Shown here: one piece after another, positions 1-7,594 of the stretch | How positions within the stretch are numbered: position 1 is the stretch's first letter | How the letters are laid out: each line of letters starts with the position of its first letter | The notes under the pieces: generated by a model | What the model was told of the DNA's origin: nothing | What the model saw: only the letters and a program-made list of their open reading frames with translations | Database searches by the model: none | Translations under genes and position numbers: made by a program | DNA from: an uncultured Lachnospiraceae bacterium | GTDB lineage: Bacteria > Bacillota > Clostridia > Lachnospirales > Lachnospiraceae | Reading direction: 5' to 3' | NCBI GenBank assembly: GCA_946639085.1 | Contig: CAMPBP010000006.1 | Coordinates: 1-16,639 of the forward strand | DNA: 16,639 nt

Positions 1-756
1 GATACTGACAGACGTGTTGTTGTTCAGATGCTTTTGGAAGGATTTAACAACAACTTTGTAAACGAATACTATCAGACCTACTATGGATTTAATCCCGGAT
101 ATCTTGTTATCTCCGATACCACCACCAAAGGAGTGTTCGCGGCAATGTCGGGTCAGGAAGGTATGGACAGCCATACGTATTACACAGGTTTTTCTTATGT
201 AGATACCATCGGTAAACTCGAGTCCGGAGCGGACCTTATACAGGCTACAAGCTACACTGACGGCGGAAACAAGATTGAAATGCTCTGTACAGCTTATGTA
301 CAGGTCATAAGCGACACTTCAGGTCTTGGAGTGAATGCGGTATACGCAAACTGTGTCTGCATGCTGACCGCAAAAGAAGAGGAATTCCCGGACTGGTTTC
401 CGGTGCTTGATAAGACCATCGGAACATTATCCTTTACAAACAGTTACTGGACGCAGCGAAACCGTGAATGGTCATCCATACAGCAAAGCGCTCAGGACGT
501 GAGCAAGAAATGGAATTCCGTATCCGACAGCATAATGTCCTCATGGGAAAAGCGCTCCAATACTTACGACATAATGATGCAGGAACAAAGCGATGCAACG
601 CTTGGTTATGACAGAGTTTTGGATACGGAAACGGGAAAGATATATAAAGCCGAGACGGGCTTCATCGACGGTTATTCCGGAAGCAGATACAAGAGTGTTG
701 AAAGCGGTTCGAACCTGTACAATGAACCCGTTGAAGGATATATTAATTATAAGTAA
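1..756 (+). CDS. Hypothetical protein, 5'-truncated by the window edge
   Basis: The reading frame is open from base 1 through the first ATG at base 28 to a TAA at 754-756, so the gene probably begins outside the window and at least 251 codons are visible. I do not recognise the family and assign no function. The visible protein has no clear membrane segment. Its first two thirds look like a mixed alpha/beta globular domain (strand-like stretches such as GYLVISDTTTKGVF and the alternating hydrophobics around NAVYANCVCMLTAK). It is followed by a Trp/Ser/Gln-rich, probably helical segment, and a C-terminal tail containing SDATLGYDRVLDTETGKIYK that is rich in Gly, Tyr and Ser. The gene is the only one on the plus strand and converges on the DUF853 ATPase gene, with a shared terminator in between. 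That the frame is coding is supported by its length, its terminator and codon use like its neighbours. Confidence 0.75.
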   Translation, partial: DTDRRVVVQMLLEGFNNNFVNEYYQTYYGFNPGYLVISDTTTKGVFAAMSGQEGMDSHTYYTGFSYVDTIGKLESGADLIQATSYTDGGNKIEMLCTAYVQVISDTSGLGVNAVYANCVCMLTAKEEEFPDWFPVLDKTIGTLSFTNSYWTQRNREWSSIQQSAQDVSKKWNSVSDSIMSSWEKRSNTYDIMMQEQSDATLGYDRVLDTETGKIYKAETGFIDGYSGSRYKSVESGSNLYNEPVEGYINYK

Positions 757-770
757 GTATAAAAGGTTTA

Positions 771-801
771 AAAAAGCGGAGATCAGTGATCTCCGCTTTT
801 T
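771..801. terminator. Bidirectional intrinsic terminator between convergent genes
   Basis: A 14-base perfect inverted repeat (771-784 and 788-801) with a 3-base loop. Its outer arms are A5 and T5, so either strand gives a GC-rich hairpin core (GCGGAGATC) followed by a U run. It lies 14 bases after the plus-strand stop and 11 bases after the stop of the minus-strand ATPase gene, which fits termination of both. Confidence 0.93.
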
Positions 802-812
802 AATGCTTATCT

Positions 813-2414
813 TTAAAGTTTGAACAATGTTCCGATTATGCCTCGTCCGAGAGCCGCTCCGACGTTACCGCCGAGAGTTTTACCGAACTTGCCGCCTACG
901 TTTCCAAGCGACTTACCGATCTCTCTTCCCACCGTTCCGGCTGTGGAAGAAGCAACCGACTTGGCTGCGTTCTTAACTGCAGTCTTCTTCTGAGCTTTTT
1001 TACGAAGCTCTTCTTTTTCGGCCTGAGCTTTTGCCTTGGCATCTTCTTTGTCCTTTAATGCCTGTTCCTTTGCCGCTGCCGCATCCAAAGCTGCCTGCTC
1101 GGCATCTTCCTGCTGCTTGGAAAGTCTTCTCTGCATGAACTCATATGCCGAATCTCTGTCTTCTTCTTTGTTGTATTTGTAAAGAAGCTGGCAATGGTCT
1201 ACATGATATTTTCTGTCTGCGTCATCAAGAGTTCCCATCTGACTTTGAGGAGGTAATATCTTTGCGCGCTTAACTATCGTAGGTATACCGCCTTCGTCGA
1301 GAACGGATATCAAAGCTTCACCCGTTCCCAGTTCCTGCAATACCGTATAGGTATCAAATGCGGGATTCTCTCTGAAAGCCGTAGCTGCGGCTCTTGCACC
1401 CTTTTGCTCTGCGGGTGTGTAAGCTCTTAAGGCATGCTCAACTTTATTACCAAGCTGTGCTAGTATTCCGTCCGGAATATCCTTGGGGTTCTGTGTTATA
1501 AAGTAAACACCGACGCCCTTGGAACGTATAAGCTTTACTACCTGCTCGATCTTCTCTAAAAGTACCTTGGGAGCACCGTCGAAAAGAAGATGAGCTTCAT
1601 CGAAGAAAAATACCATCTTTGGCTTATCAAGATCTCCCATTTCGGGAAGCTCTTCGAACAGTTCGCTCATGAGCCAAAGAAGGAAGGTAGCGTATGTTCT
1701 CGGATGAAGGATAAGTTCCTGACAATCGAGTATCTGGATGACCCCTCTGCCGTCACGGTCGTGATCGAGCCAGTCTTTAATATCAAGTGCGGGTTCACCG
1801 AAAAATTTATCGGCGCCGTCGGCTTCAAGTGCCACGATCGCTCTCTGAATTGCTGCCAAAGACTGAGGAGCAAGGTTTCCGTATACGGGAGCCAGCTCTT
1901 TGTTCACTTCCTTTTCGGAAACGTACTGTATCATCGCTTTTAAGTCCTTAATATCGTCGAGCAACAGACTGTTGTCATCGGCGATCTTGAAAAGAACCGT
2001 AAGTACATCCGACTGAGTATCGTTAAGATCGAGTATTCTTGCAAGAAGGATGGGACCCATCTCCGAAACCGTGGTACGAAGGGGCATGCCCATTTTTCCG
2101 TATACGTCCCAATAGTTGGAAGGATACTCTTTAAACTCATATCCGAGTTCTTTAAGTCCCATGGATTCCACACGCTTGTTGACGTTCTCGTTTTCGCTTC
2201 CTTTGTTACTCATAGCCGCAAGGTCGCCCTTGATATCGGCTAAGAAAACCGGAACACCCAGATCACTGAACGACTCTGCCATAACCTTTAAGGTTACGGT
2301 CTTACCCGTACCGGTGGCACCGCAGATCATACCGTGTCTGTTTGCCATCTTGGGATAAATGTATACGCCCTCACCCTCGGATTTCCCAATCAGTATTTTG
2401 CCATCGTGAATCAT
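813..2414 (-). CDS. HerA-like/DUF853 (YjgR-type) P-loop ATPase
   Basis: A 533-residue ATPase of the DUF853 group within the HerA/FtsK-like superfamily. Residues 32-39 are a Walker A motif (GATGTGKT). Residues 266-275 form a Walker B strand ending in DEAH (KMVFFFDEAH). A polar sensor-like motif FITQNP lies at 305-310, followed by the family-typical stretch KDIPDGILAQLGNKVEHALR and the PAEQKGARAAA segment. Residues about 430-480 are an Ala/Lys/Glu-rich, probably coiled-coil region, and the last 40 residues are Gly-rich, as is usual for DUF853 proteins. Members are thought to be ring-forming DNA-associated motors, but the cellular role of this group is not settled. The ATG at 2414 has a strong ribosome site (GGGAGG, about 2420-2426). 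The gene starts 20 bases after the permease stop, so the two are probably cotranscribed. No functional link between them is obvious. Confidence 0.93.
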   Translation of the reverse strand: MIHDGKILIGKSEGEGVYIYPKMANRHGMICGATGTGKTVTLKVMAESFSDLGVPVFLADIKGDLAAMSNKGSENENVNKRVESMGLKELGYEFKEYPSNYWDVYGKMGMPLRTTVSEMGPILLARILDLNDTQSDVLTVLFKIADDNSLLLDDIKDLKAMIQYVSEKEVNKELAPVYGNLAPQSLAAIQRAIVALEADGADKFFGEPALDIKDWLDHDRDGRGVIQILDCQELILHPRTYATFLLWLMSELFEELPEMGDLDKPKMVFFFDEAHLLFDGAPKVLLEKIEQVVKLIRSKGVGVYFITQNPKDIPDGILAQLGNKVEHALRAYTPAEQKGARAAATAFRENPAFDTYTVLQELGTGEALISVLDEGGIPTIVKRAKILPPQSQMGTLDDADRKYHVDHCQLLYKYNKEEDRDSAYEFMQRRLSKQQEDAEQAALDAAAAKEQALKDKEDAKAKAQAEKEELRKKAQKKTAVKNAAKSVASSTAGTVGREIGKSLGNVGGKFGKTLGGNVGAALGRGIIGTLFKL

Positions 2415-2434
2415 AGAAACCCTCCCGACAAGAT

Positions 2435-3790
2435 TTATTTATCGTTCTTTTCCTTCTTAAGTGAAAGAATTTTGTTAGTAATGATACCAAGTATAAGTGC
2501 ACAAGCAACTTCAGTAATTGTTACAGAACCAAAGCTTACTGCAAGACCGCCGATACCTGCGATAAGGATAACCGATACGGTAAAGAGATTGGTGTTGTCG
2601 TTTAAGTCAACGCCCTGGATCATCTTAAGACCGGATACGGCGATGAATCCGTAAAGAGCAACGCAAACGCCGCCCATTACGCAGTTGGGGATAGTTGCAA
2701 GGAATGTTACGAAAGGAGCTACGAAAGAAGCTACGATCGCAAGTATTGAAGTAGTAAGGATGGTGATGATAGAAGCGTTTGAAGAAATAGCTACGCAACC
2801 AACCGACTCACCGTATGTTGTGTTGGGACATCCGCCGAAGAATGCACCGATCATGGAGCCGACACCGTCACCGAGAAGTGTTCTGTGAAGACCGGGATCT
2901 TCAAGAAGGTCTTTTTCAATGATGGATGAAAGGTTCTTGTGGTCTGCGATATGCTCAGCGAATACTACGAATGCAACAGGAATGTAAGCTGCTGCGATAG
3001 TTCCGATATAAGCACCCATGGATCCGACTTCGCCGAATGCGAAATCACCTGAAAATGCGGTTACAAATGTGAATGTGGGATACCACTGCATTGAATTGAA
3101 AGCATCGAAGCTGATAATCTTGAATGCATCGATTCCTGCTGCATTACCGATAACGGTGAAGATTGCAGCCACTGCATATCCTGCACAGATACCGAGAATG
3201 AAGGGGATCATTTTAACCATCTTCATGCCGTATACAGAGCAGAGCATTGTAACGAAGAGTGTTACAAGTCCGCATACAAGACATAAATAGGGGGATGCAA
3301 GCTGAGCACCGTCAGCACCGAATACCTTACCTGTTGTAAGATCGCCTACTGCGTTTCCGGCAAGGGAAAGTCCGATGATTGCAACGGTAGGTCCGATAAC
3401 AACTGCGGGCATAAGTTTGTTGATCCAGGCAACGCCTGCGAATTTAACCACTGCTGCAAGTACTACATAAACAAGACCTGCAAAAGCTGCACCTACGATA
3501 AGTCCGAGATATCCGACAGACATTGAAACACCGCCTGCGAATGCTGCGAACATTGAACCGATGAATGCAAAGGAAGAACCTAAAAATACGGGGCTCTTAA
3601 ACTTTGTGAAAAGAAGGTAAACCAATGTTCCGACACCGGCTCCGAATAAAGCTGCCGAAGGTGACATGTTGTTGCCGATAATGGCGGGAACGGCGATTGT
3701 TGCCGCAAGAATTGCAAGCAGCTGCTGCAATGCGAAGACCAATACCTTACCGAATGAAGGCTTGTCTTCTACCTGGTAGATCATTTTCAT
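2435..3790 (-). CDS. uraA: Uracil permease, NCS2 (UraA/PyrP-type) family
   Basis: A 451-residue polytopic membrane protein of the nucleobase/cation symporter-2 family, which imports uracil or related bases by proton symport. The N-terminus (VEDKPSFGKVLVFALQQLLA) and the central signature (VVFAEHIADH near 275-284, then GDGVGSMIGAFFGG, then NTTYGES) are those of UraA. Glu279 and Glu328 are 49 residues apart, like the two uracil-binding glutamates of E. coli UraA. By my alignment the nearby histidine of UraA is Asp283 here, although His280 and His284 flank it. The TTYGE motif favours uracil over xanthine/urate. The start at 3790 is set by an AGGAGGAG ribosome site about 7 bases upstream. The gene has its own promoter and a 187-base leader, and it is followed at 20 bases by the DUF853 ATPase. 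Confidence 0.93.
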   Translation of the reverse strand: MKMIYQVEDKPSFGKVLVFALQQLLAILAATIAVPAIIGNNMSPSAALFGAGVGTLVYLLFTKFKSPVFLGSSFAFIGSMFAAFAGGVSMSVGYLGLIVGAAFAGLVYVVLAAVVKFAGVAWINKLMPAVVIGPTVAIIGLSLAGNAVGDLTTGKVFGADGAQLASPYLCLVCGLVTLFVTMLCSVYGMKMVKMIPFILGICAGYAVAAIFTVIGNAAGIDAFKIISFDAFNSMQWYPTFTFVTAFSGDFAFGEVGSMGAYIGTIAAAYIPVAFVVFAEHIADHKNLSSIIEKDLLEDPGLHRTLLGDGVGSMIGAFFGGCPNTTYGESVGCVAISSNASIITILTTSILAIVASFVAPFVTFLATIPNCVMGGVCVALYGFIAVSGLKMIQGVDLNDNTNLFTVSVILIAGIGGLAVSFGSVTITEVACALILGIITNKILSLKKEKNDK

Positions 3791-3845
3791 ACTTTTCTCC
3801 TCCTAATTCGCACAAAAAGCACGGATTGATAAAAATATATACATT

Positions 3846-3862
3846 AAAACGGACGAGGTCCG
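3846..3862 (-). promoter_or_regulatory. Small hairpin plus T-run in the uraA leader (possible weak attenuator)
   Basis: Read on the minus strand, CGGAC-CTC-GTCCG (3862-3850) is a 5-base-pair hairpin followed at once by TTTT (3849-3846). It lies between the promoter and the permease ribosome site. It is short for an intrinsic terminator, so an attenuation role is only a possibility. I do not see a PyrR binding loop or a purine riboswitch core. Confidence 0.25.
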
Positions 3863-3885
3863 GATTAACCGCATGAATATGATGT

Positions 3886-3905
3886 TTCCCGAAGATCTTC
3901 GGGAA
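3886..3905. repeat. 20-base perfect palindrome in the uraA leader
   Basis: The two half-sites TTCCCGAAGA and TCTTCGGGAA form an uninterrupted 20-base palindrome, centred between 3895 and 3896. It lies just downstream of the predicted -10 box of the uraA promoter. It could be an operator for a dimeric repressor or, in RNA, a hairpin with a GATC loop. No T-run follows it on the minus strand, so it is not a simple terminator. Confidence 0.6.
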
Positions 3906-3922
3906 GATTTTACTCTAAAATA

Positions 3923-3950
3923 TTATTACACGATAAGGGCTTAATGTAAA
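3923..3950 (-). promoter_or_regulatory. Probable sigma-A-type promoter of uraA–DUF853
   Basis: On the minus strand, TTTACA (3950-3945) and TAATAA (3928-3923) are separated by 16 bases in an AT-rich stretch. They lie directly after the terminator of the upstream glucosyltransferase gene, so a new transcript must begin in this region. The exact -10 register (TAATAA or an overlapping TAATAT) is uncertain. Confidence 0.5.
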
Positions 3951-3953
3951 GAA

Positions 3954-3979
3954 AAACAGTCACTTGGAAGTGACTGTTT
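3954..3979 (-). terminator. Intrinsic terminator of the GtrII-like gene, overlapping its stop codon
   Basis: A 12-base-pair stem (3954-3965 with 3968-3979) has a nominal 2-base loop, more realistically six bases, TTCCAA. On the minus strand it is followed by a TTTTTCTTT tract. The 5' arm begins inside the TAA stop codon (3978-3980) of the gene it terminates, so there is no spacer at all between stop codon and terminator. Confidence 0.88.
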
Positions 3980-5522
3980 AACCGTTTAATTTTATGACTA
4001 AAACGCCGTTTATTAACTCAATACTTTCGGCCGAAGGGAAGTTTTTCATACCCTTGAAAGCATCGGTATCTATAAGGCTTAATTCCTCTTCGAGTGACAA
4101 TACGGGGAAGGAGAAATTGAGATACCTTTCCATGAAAGATTCAAAGGAACTTGTGGAGTTACAAACGTACTCACCGTCCACTCCGAAATAACCGCTGAGC
4201 ACATCCGCCGTAATGTCCGTATGAGCATAATAATTTTCATCCGGAAATCCCCCCAGGATGGCTACCGGCATGCCGGCTTCATAACCTTCGGTCTGCTCAA
4301 TCCTGTCCACCATTCTTACGCACATCGCATAGGTTTTTTCGTACCGCTCATTCAGATTAAAGTAAACGATATTGGAAGAAACCGCAAACTGAAGGATCAA
4401 AACAAAAGCGCTCACCACACTTACAAGTGCCATGGCTGTCTCGGCCTTTATCGAAACCTCTTTGTTGAACATGGATATGAGTGCCGCAAAGAAGATCATT
4501 ACCGCTACCCAAGGCATACGCATTAAAATGTGGAAATACGTATCGGGAGAAAGTATTGTTATGAGGCACGAAGAAAACGGAATCGCCATCGCAAGCACTA
4601 TCGTAAGGACGATGTTGAATACGCTCTTGTAGGCTTTCTTTTTAACAAAAAGATATACAAAACTTACGGCTCCCATTGCCATAAATACAAGATAGGATAT
4701 CTTCATTGCACCGGTTGCGGAGAATATTCCGCCATAACGCATGAAGTAGTAAAAGTTTTCCCATGCTGCCTTAAGGCCTGCCGGAAGATCGGAAAGAGCA
4801 AATGTCGAAACTCTGTCTGTTCCCTGATATCCGGAAATCTCGGTATGCTTTATGGAAAGCATTATCTTAAGACTTATAAGGTAAAAAGCGTATCCGCCCA
4901 CACCCATAACGATGTATCTCCATATCTTGGAGATCATCTCTTTTACGGGAGTGTTGTTAAGTATATAGATAAACAATGCGCATATGCATATAAGTATCGT
5001 AAACGAAAACTCGGCCTGATAAATTCCGAGACTTATGCCCAGAGAAAAGATGCCCGCTATAAAACCGTACTTGAATCTGTCGGCGAGAAAGAAAGCGAGT
5101 ATCGAAAGTAAGATCGCAAGCATGTAGCCGTCGATCGTATAAGAATATGCAAAAGTGGAAGATACCGAAGGGAATGTGACCATAAGTCCGCCGGCTATCA
5201 CCGGAAGAATCTTTCCTTCGATGTTGAAACACTCGACGATCAAAGCGGCTGAGATTGAAAGCCAGATGATCGCCAATAACCCGTTTATCATGGGAAGATC
5301 AAAATAAGATCCCACACTGCAGGCATAGGTCAAAAACTGCCTTCCGGATGTGATCATGTCCTGATCGGAGTATATGTTCCACATGGAATCGTATGTAAGA
5401 AAATTGTTGGTCATCGCATAAAGATGAGTTAAAAGACCGATGATAAATGCCGATAAAAAGGCTGTCTTATGCTGGGGTTTTAACTTCTTTACAAGATTCG
5501 ACCATATCTTGTCGGGTGTCAT
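3978..5522 (-). CDS. GtrII-like membrane glucosyltransferase domain protein
   Basis: A 514-residue polytopic protein with about ten membrane segments spread from residue 20 to about 375 and a soluble C-terminal domain of about 130 residues. It resembles the GtrII/Glucos_trans_II family. These are GT-C-type enzymes that move glucose from a lipid-linked donor onto surface polymers outside the membrane. Supporting features are the first outer loop, NFLTYDSMWNIYSDQ (about residues 40-54), with a conserved Asp45 followed by SGRQFL, then YTIDGYML near 129-136 and GIYQAEF near 166-172. The acceptor is unknown. The ATG at 5522 is preceded by AAGGAG at 6 bases (5529-5534). The gene sits behind its own likely promoter and ends in a strong terminator, so it can be a single-gene unit, although read-through from the upstream peptidase gene is possible. 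Confidence 0.8.
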   Translation of the reverse strand: MTPDKIWSNLVKKLKPQHKTAFLSAFIIGLLTHLYAMTNNFLTYDSMWNIYSDQDMITSGRQFLTYACSVGSYFDLPMINGLLAIIWLSISAALIVECFNIEGKILPVIAGGLMVTFPSVSSTFAYSYTIDGYMLAILLSILAFFLADRFKYGFIAGIFSLGISLGIYQAEFSFTILICICALFIYILNNTPVKEMISKIWRYIVMGVGGYAFYLISLKIMLSIKHTEISGYQGTDRVSTFALSDLPAGLKAAWENFYYFMRYGGIFSATGAMKISYLVFMAMGAVSFVYLFVKKKAYKSVFNIVLTIVLAMAIPFSSCLITILSPDTYFHILMRMPWVAVMIFFAALISMFNKEVSIKAETAMALVSVVSAFVLILQFAVSSNIVYFNLNERYEKTYAMCVRMVDRIEQTEGYEAGMPVAILGGFPDENYYAHTDITADVLSGYFGVDGEYVCNSTSSFESFMERYLNFSFPVLSLEEELSLIDTDAFKGMKNFPSAESIELINGVLVIKLNG

Positions 5523-5552
5523 CCGGTTCTCCTTACTTAAGCTTTCCTAATG

Positions 5553-5581
5553 ATTATAATCGAGGGGATAAAAAATAACAA
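5553..5581 (-). promoter_or_regulatory. Probable sigma-A promoter of the GtrII-like gene
   Basis: On the minus strand, TTGTTA (5581-5576) and a perfect TATAAT (5558-5553) are separated by exactly 17 bases. The element fills the short gap after the peptidase stop codon and lies about 31 bases upstream of the glucosyltransferase start, leaving room for a short leader carrying the ribosome site. Confidence 0.7.
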
Positions 5582-5593
5582 TAAAGCCTCTTA

Positions 5594-7582
5594 TCACTTT
5601 GTAAAAAGATCGATGCGTTCTTCTTTGGGAATGAAGTATTCACTCCTTTCGGACACTTCGAATGTCTCATAAAACTCATCAAACTGTCCGCAAACGAGAT
5701 TTACCCTTAATTTGTTGGGAAGATGAGAGTCTTTTAATATGGCCTCCGCATCATCTTTTGAATAGTACGACGCGTTCTGCTTTGCATATGTTCTGAAGAA
5801 AGTTTCGTAATCGGCGTCTTCTTTTTCGGACAATAATCTAAGGCATATCTTAAGTCCCAAAATATCGGCGTAGGTTTCGTTCATTACAACGTTTACGTTT
5901 ATCTCGTTTCCGTATTCGTCTTTCTTTCCCGATAAAAATGCTCTTAATTTCTCTGTTTCTTCATCGTATGCGGCCTGTTCGTCATCCGTAAGCCAGGGCT
6001 CGTAGTAACCGTCACCGTCATATGCCATATTACTCGGATCGTAACAATGGGATATCTCGTGAGCAAGAGTTCTTCCCAGGAATCCCAACTTTTCTTCGTA
6101 TGACATATCACCCTGATCGGCATAATAACTTATAAGTCCCGCCGTTATCATGACCGCGTCATACTCGGGATAAAATCGACCGTTCACATCAAGCATGTCT
6201 GCTTTATATACCTGACGGCCTTCGTCTTCTTTAGTGGTCTGGGTTCTGAAAAATCTCTCGCGATTAACTGTGAAAGCAAGATAGTTTTCAACCGTATCGT
6301 CGCTGATCTCTATATTCGAAAGATCGTCGGTATCTTCGTTTACCGCGATCACATCTCTCATTCGTAATATCTTTCTTCTTGCCAGTTCTTTTCCGTGGGT
6401 GGATAGCCAGCCCGCATCATATACCGTATCTATCGCTGCCTGCTTGATCTCTTTTAAGTATTCCGCCGTCTCCGTAAGAACCGCTTCGTCTATATATCGC
6501 TTAATATATTCCTTAGTAAGTACATCTCCTGCGTTGAGTGTCAAAAACGACAGTGCGGCAGGTCTTAAGTCTTTTTCTTCCTCCGTTTCTTTTGAGAAAG
6601 AAGATATCCAGGAAAACAGGAAAACGGATTTGACCAGAAGATGATCTCTCAATAAAGGAACATTTTCCTCGATAAACATGGTGTTTAAAAAGTCGCAGCA
6701 GCCTTTTTCCGCAAGGAAATCTTCGCTTGCTCCGATGGCGTTAAGGCTTGAAAGAATGTCAAAAACGGGAACCGTAACGTTTTCTTTTTCCAGTTTTTCA
6801 GGATCGTAATAATATGTATAACCGTCTATCTGAGGGTTGTTCCAGTATGCGTCTATGAGTTCTCCGGCTTTTGCGGCGTTACCCAATATCTCAAGAGCTT
6901 TCTCTTTTGAATAACCAAGCTCCTCCATGAAATCAAGGAAAGCCTCGCCGTCCTTTTTGGTGTCTTTACCGTTGATCGCCTCAATAGTTTCCTTTATGCT
7001 TCCCGATAAGGAATTGGGCACGAACCAAAGGGCGTTGTAACCGTAATCGTCGGGATTTACTTCGAATTTGAGAACGAAATCGTTGACGGCATAGGATTCG
7101 TCTTTGTAAAGATCGTAAAGATCGTTAAGAGACTTTATTTTATCAATCTTGGAAAGATATTTCTTAACCGACTCGGTGGTTTTTTCTTTTTCATCGGGTG
7201 CATTTAAAAACTGCCTGTACATGACGATGGCTTTATAAAGGCCGTCATCCTCGGACAATGTGGATATATCTTCGTTTTCAAGAATGCCCACTAGTCTTTG
7301 CTTGACCGTCTGTCGATGCTCGTCCCAGGCATAAACGGTGGTTTCGCCTTTCTTTCTTTGCTCGCTTTTCCATTCTTCGTTTATGTATTCGTCGAAGTCC
7401 CAGATGACTTCCTTTTCTTCCTCCACAGTTTCAGGTTCTTCAATGACCGAAACTACGCTTTCCACGGGAACCGATTCGCTTGCGCTCACGGTTTCACTTA
7501 CCGATGAAACCTCACCGCATCCGGTAAGTCCAATCAATATGGAAAACGAAAGAAAACACGAAAATATCCGCTTTTTTATCAT
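5594..7582 (-). CDS. M13-family (neprilysin/PepO-like) zinc metallopeptidase lipoprotein
   Basis: A 662-residue protein starting with a lipoprotein signal (charged MIKKR, hydrophobic core, lipobox LTGC with the lipidated Cys22). It is expected to be anchored on the outer face of the membrane. After a Ser/Val/Glu-rich linker (about 25-58) comes an M13-type helical domain. Residues 508-512 are the zinc motif HEISH, and the third ligand Glu569 lies in NETYAD, with Asp573 four residues on as in neprilysin. His620 and Arg626, in the segment DSHLPNKLRVN, match the six-residue spacing of the neprilysin substrate and transition-state residues. VNGRFYPEYD (466-475) corresponds to the family's VNAYY segment. 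All catalytic positions are therefore present. The N-terminal half is poorly conserved to my eye. The ATG at 7582 has GGAG at 7591-7594, overlapping the end of the rlmI-like gene 12 bases upstream. The substrate is unknown. Confidence 0.88.
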   Translation of the reverse strand: MIKKRIFSCFLSFSILIGLTGCGEVSSVSETVSASESVPVESVVSVIEEPETVEEEKEVIWDFDEYINEEWKSEQRKKGETTVYAWDEHRQTVKQRLVGILENEDISTLSEDDGLYKAIVMYRQFLNAPDEKEKTTESVKKYLSKIDKIKSLNDLYDLYKDESYAVNDFVLKFEVNPDDYGYNALWFVPNSLSGSIKETIEAINGKDTKKDGEAFLDFMEELGYSKEKALEILGNAAKAGELIDAYWNNPQIDGYTYYYDPEKLEKENVTVPVFDILSSLNAIGASEDFLAEKGCCDFLNTMFIEENVPLLRDHLLVKSVFLFSWISSFSKETEEEKDLRPAALSFLTLNAGDVLTKEYIKRYIDEAVLTETAEYLKEIKQAAIDTVYDAGWLSTHGKELARRKILRMRDVIAVNEDTDDLSNIEISDDTVENYLAFTVNRERFFRTQTTKEDEGRQVYKADMLDVNGRFYPEYDAVMITAGLISYYADQGDMSYEEKLGFLGRTLAHEISHCYDPSNMAYDGDGYYEPWLTDDEQAAYDEETEKLRAFLSGKKDEYGNEINVNVVMNETYADILGLKICLRLLSEKEDADYETFFRTYAKQNASYYSKDDAEAILKDSHLPNKLRVNLVCGQFDEFYETFEVSERSEYFIPKEERIDLFTK

Positions 7583-7594
7583 CTGTTCACTCCG

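Noticed and set aside
3791..3977. PyrR binding site or purine riboswitch upstream of the permease
   Set aside because: Neither the PyrR anti-antiterminator consensus nor the conserved purine riboswitch loops can be recognised.
4530..5111. 193-codon plus-strand open frame opposite the GtrII-like gene
   Set aside because: It is antisense to a well-supported membrane-protein gene, has no ribosome site or family resemblance and a Tyr/Lys/His-rich composition typical of a reverse-complement shadow.
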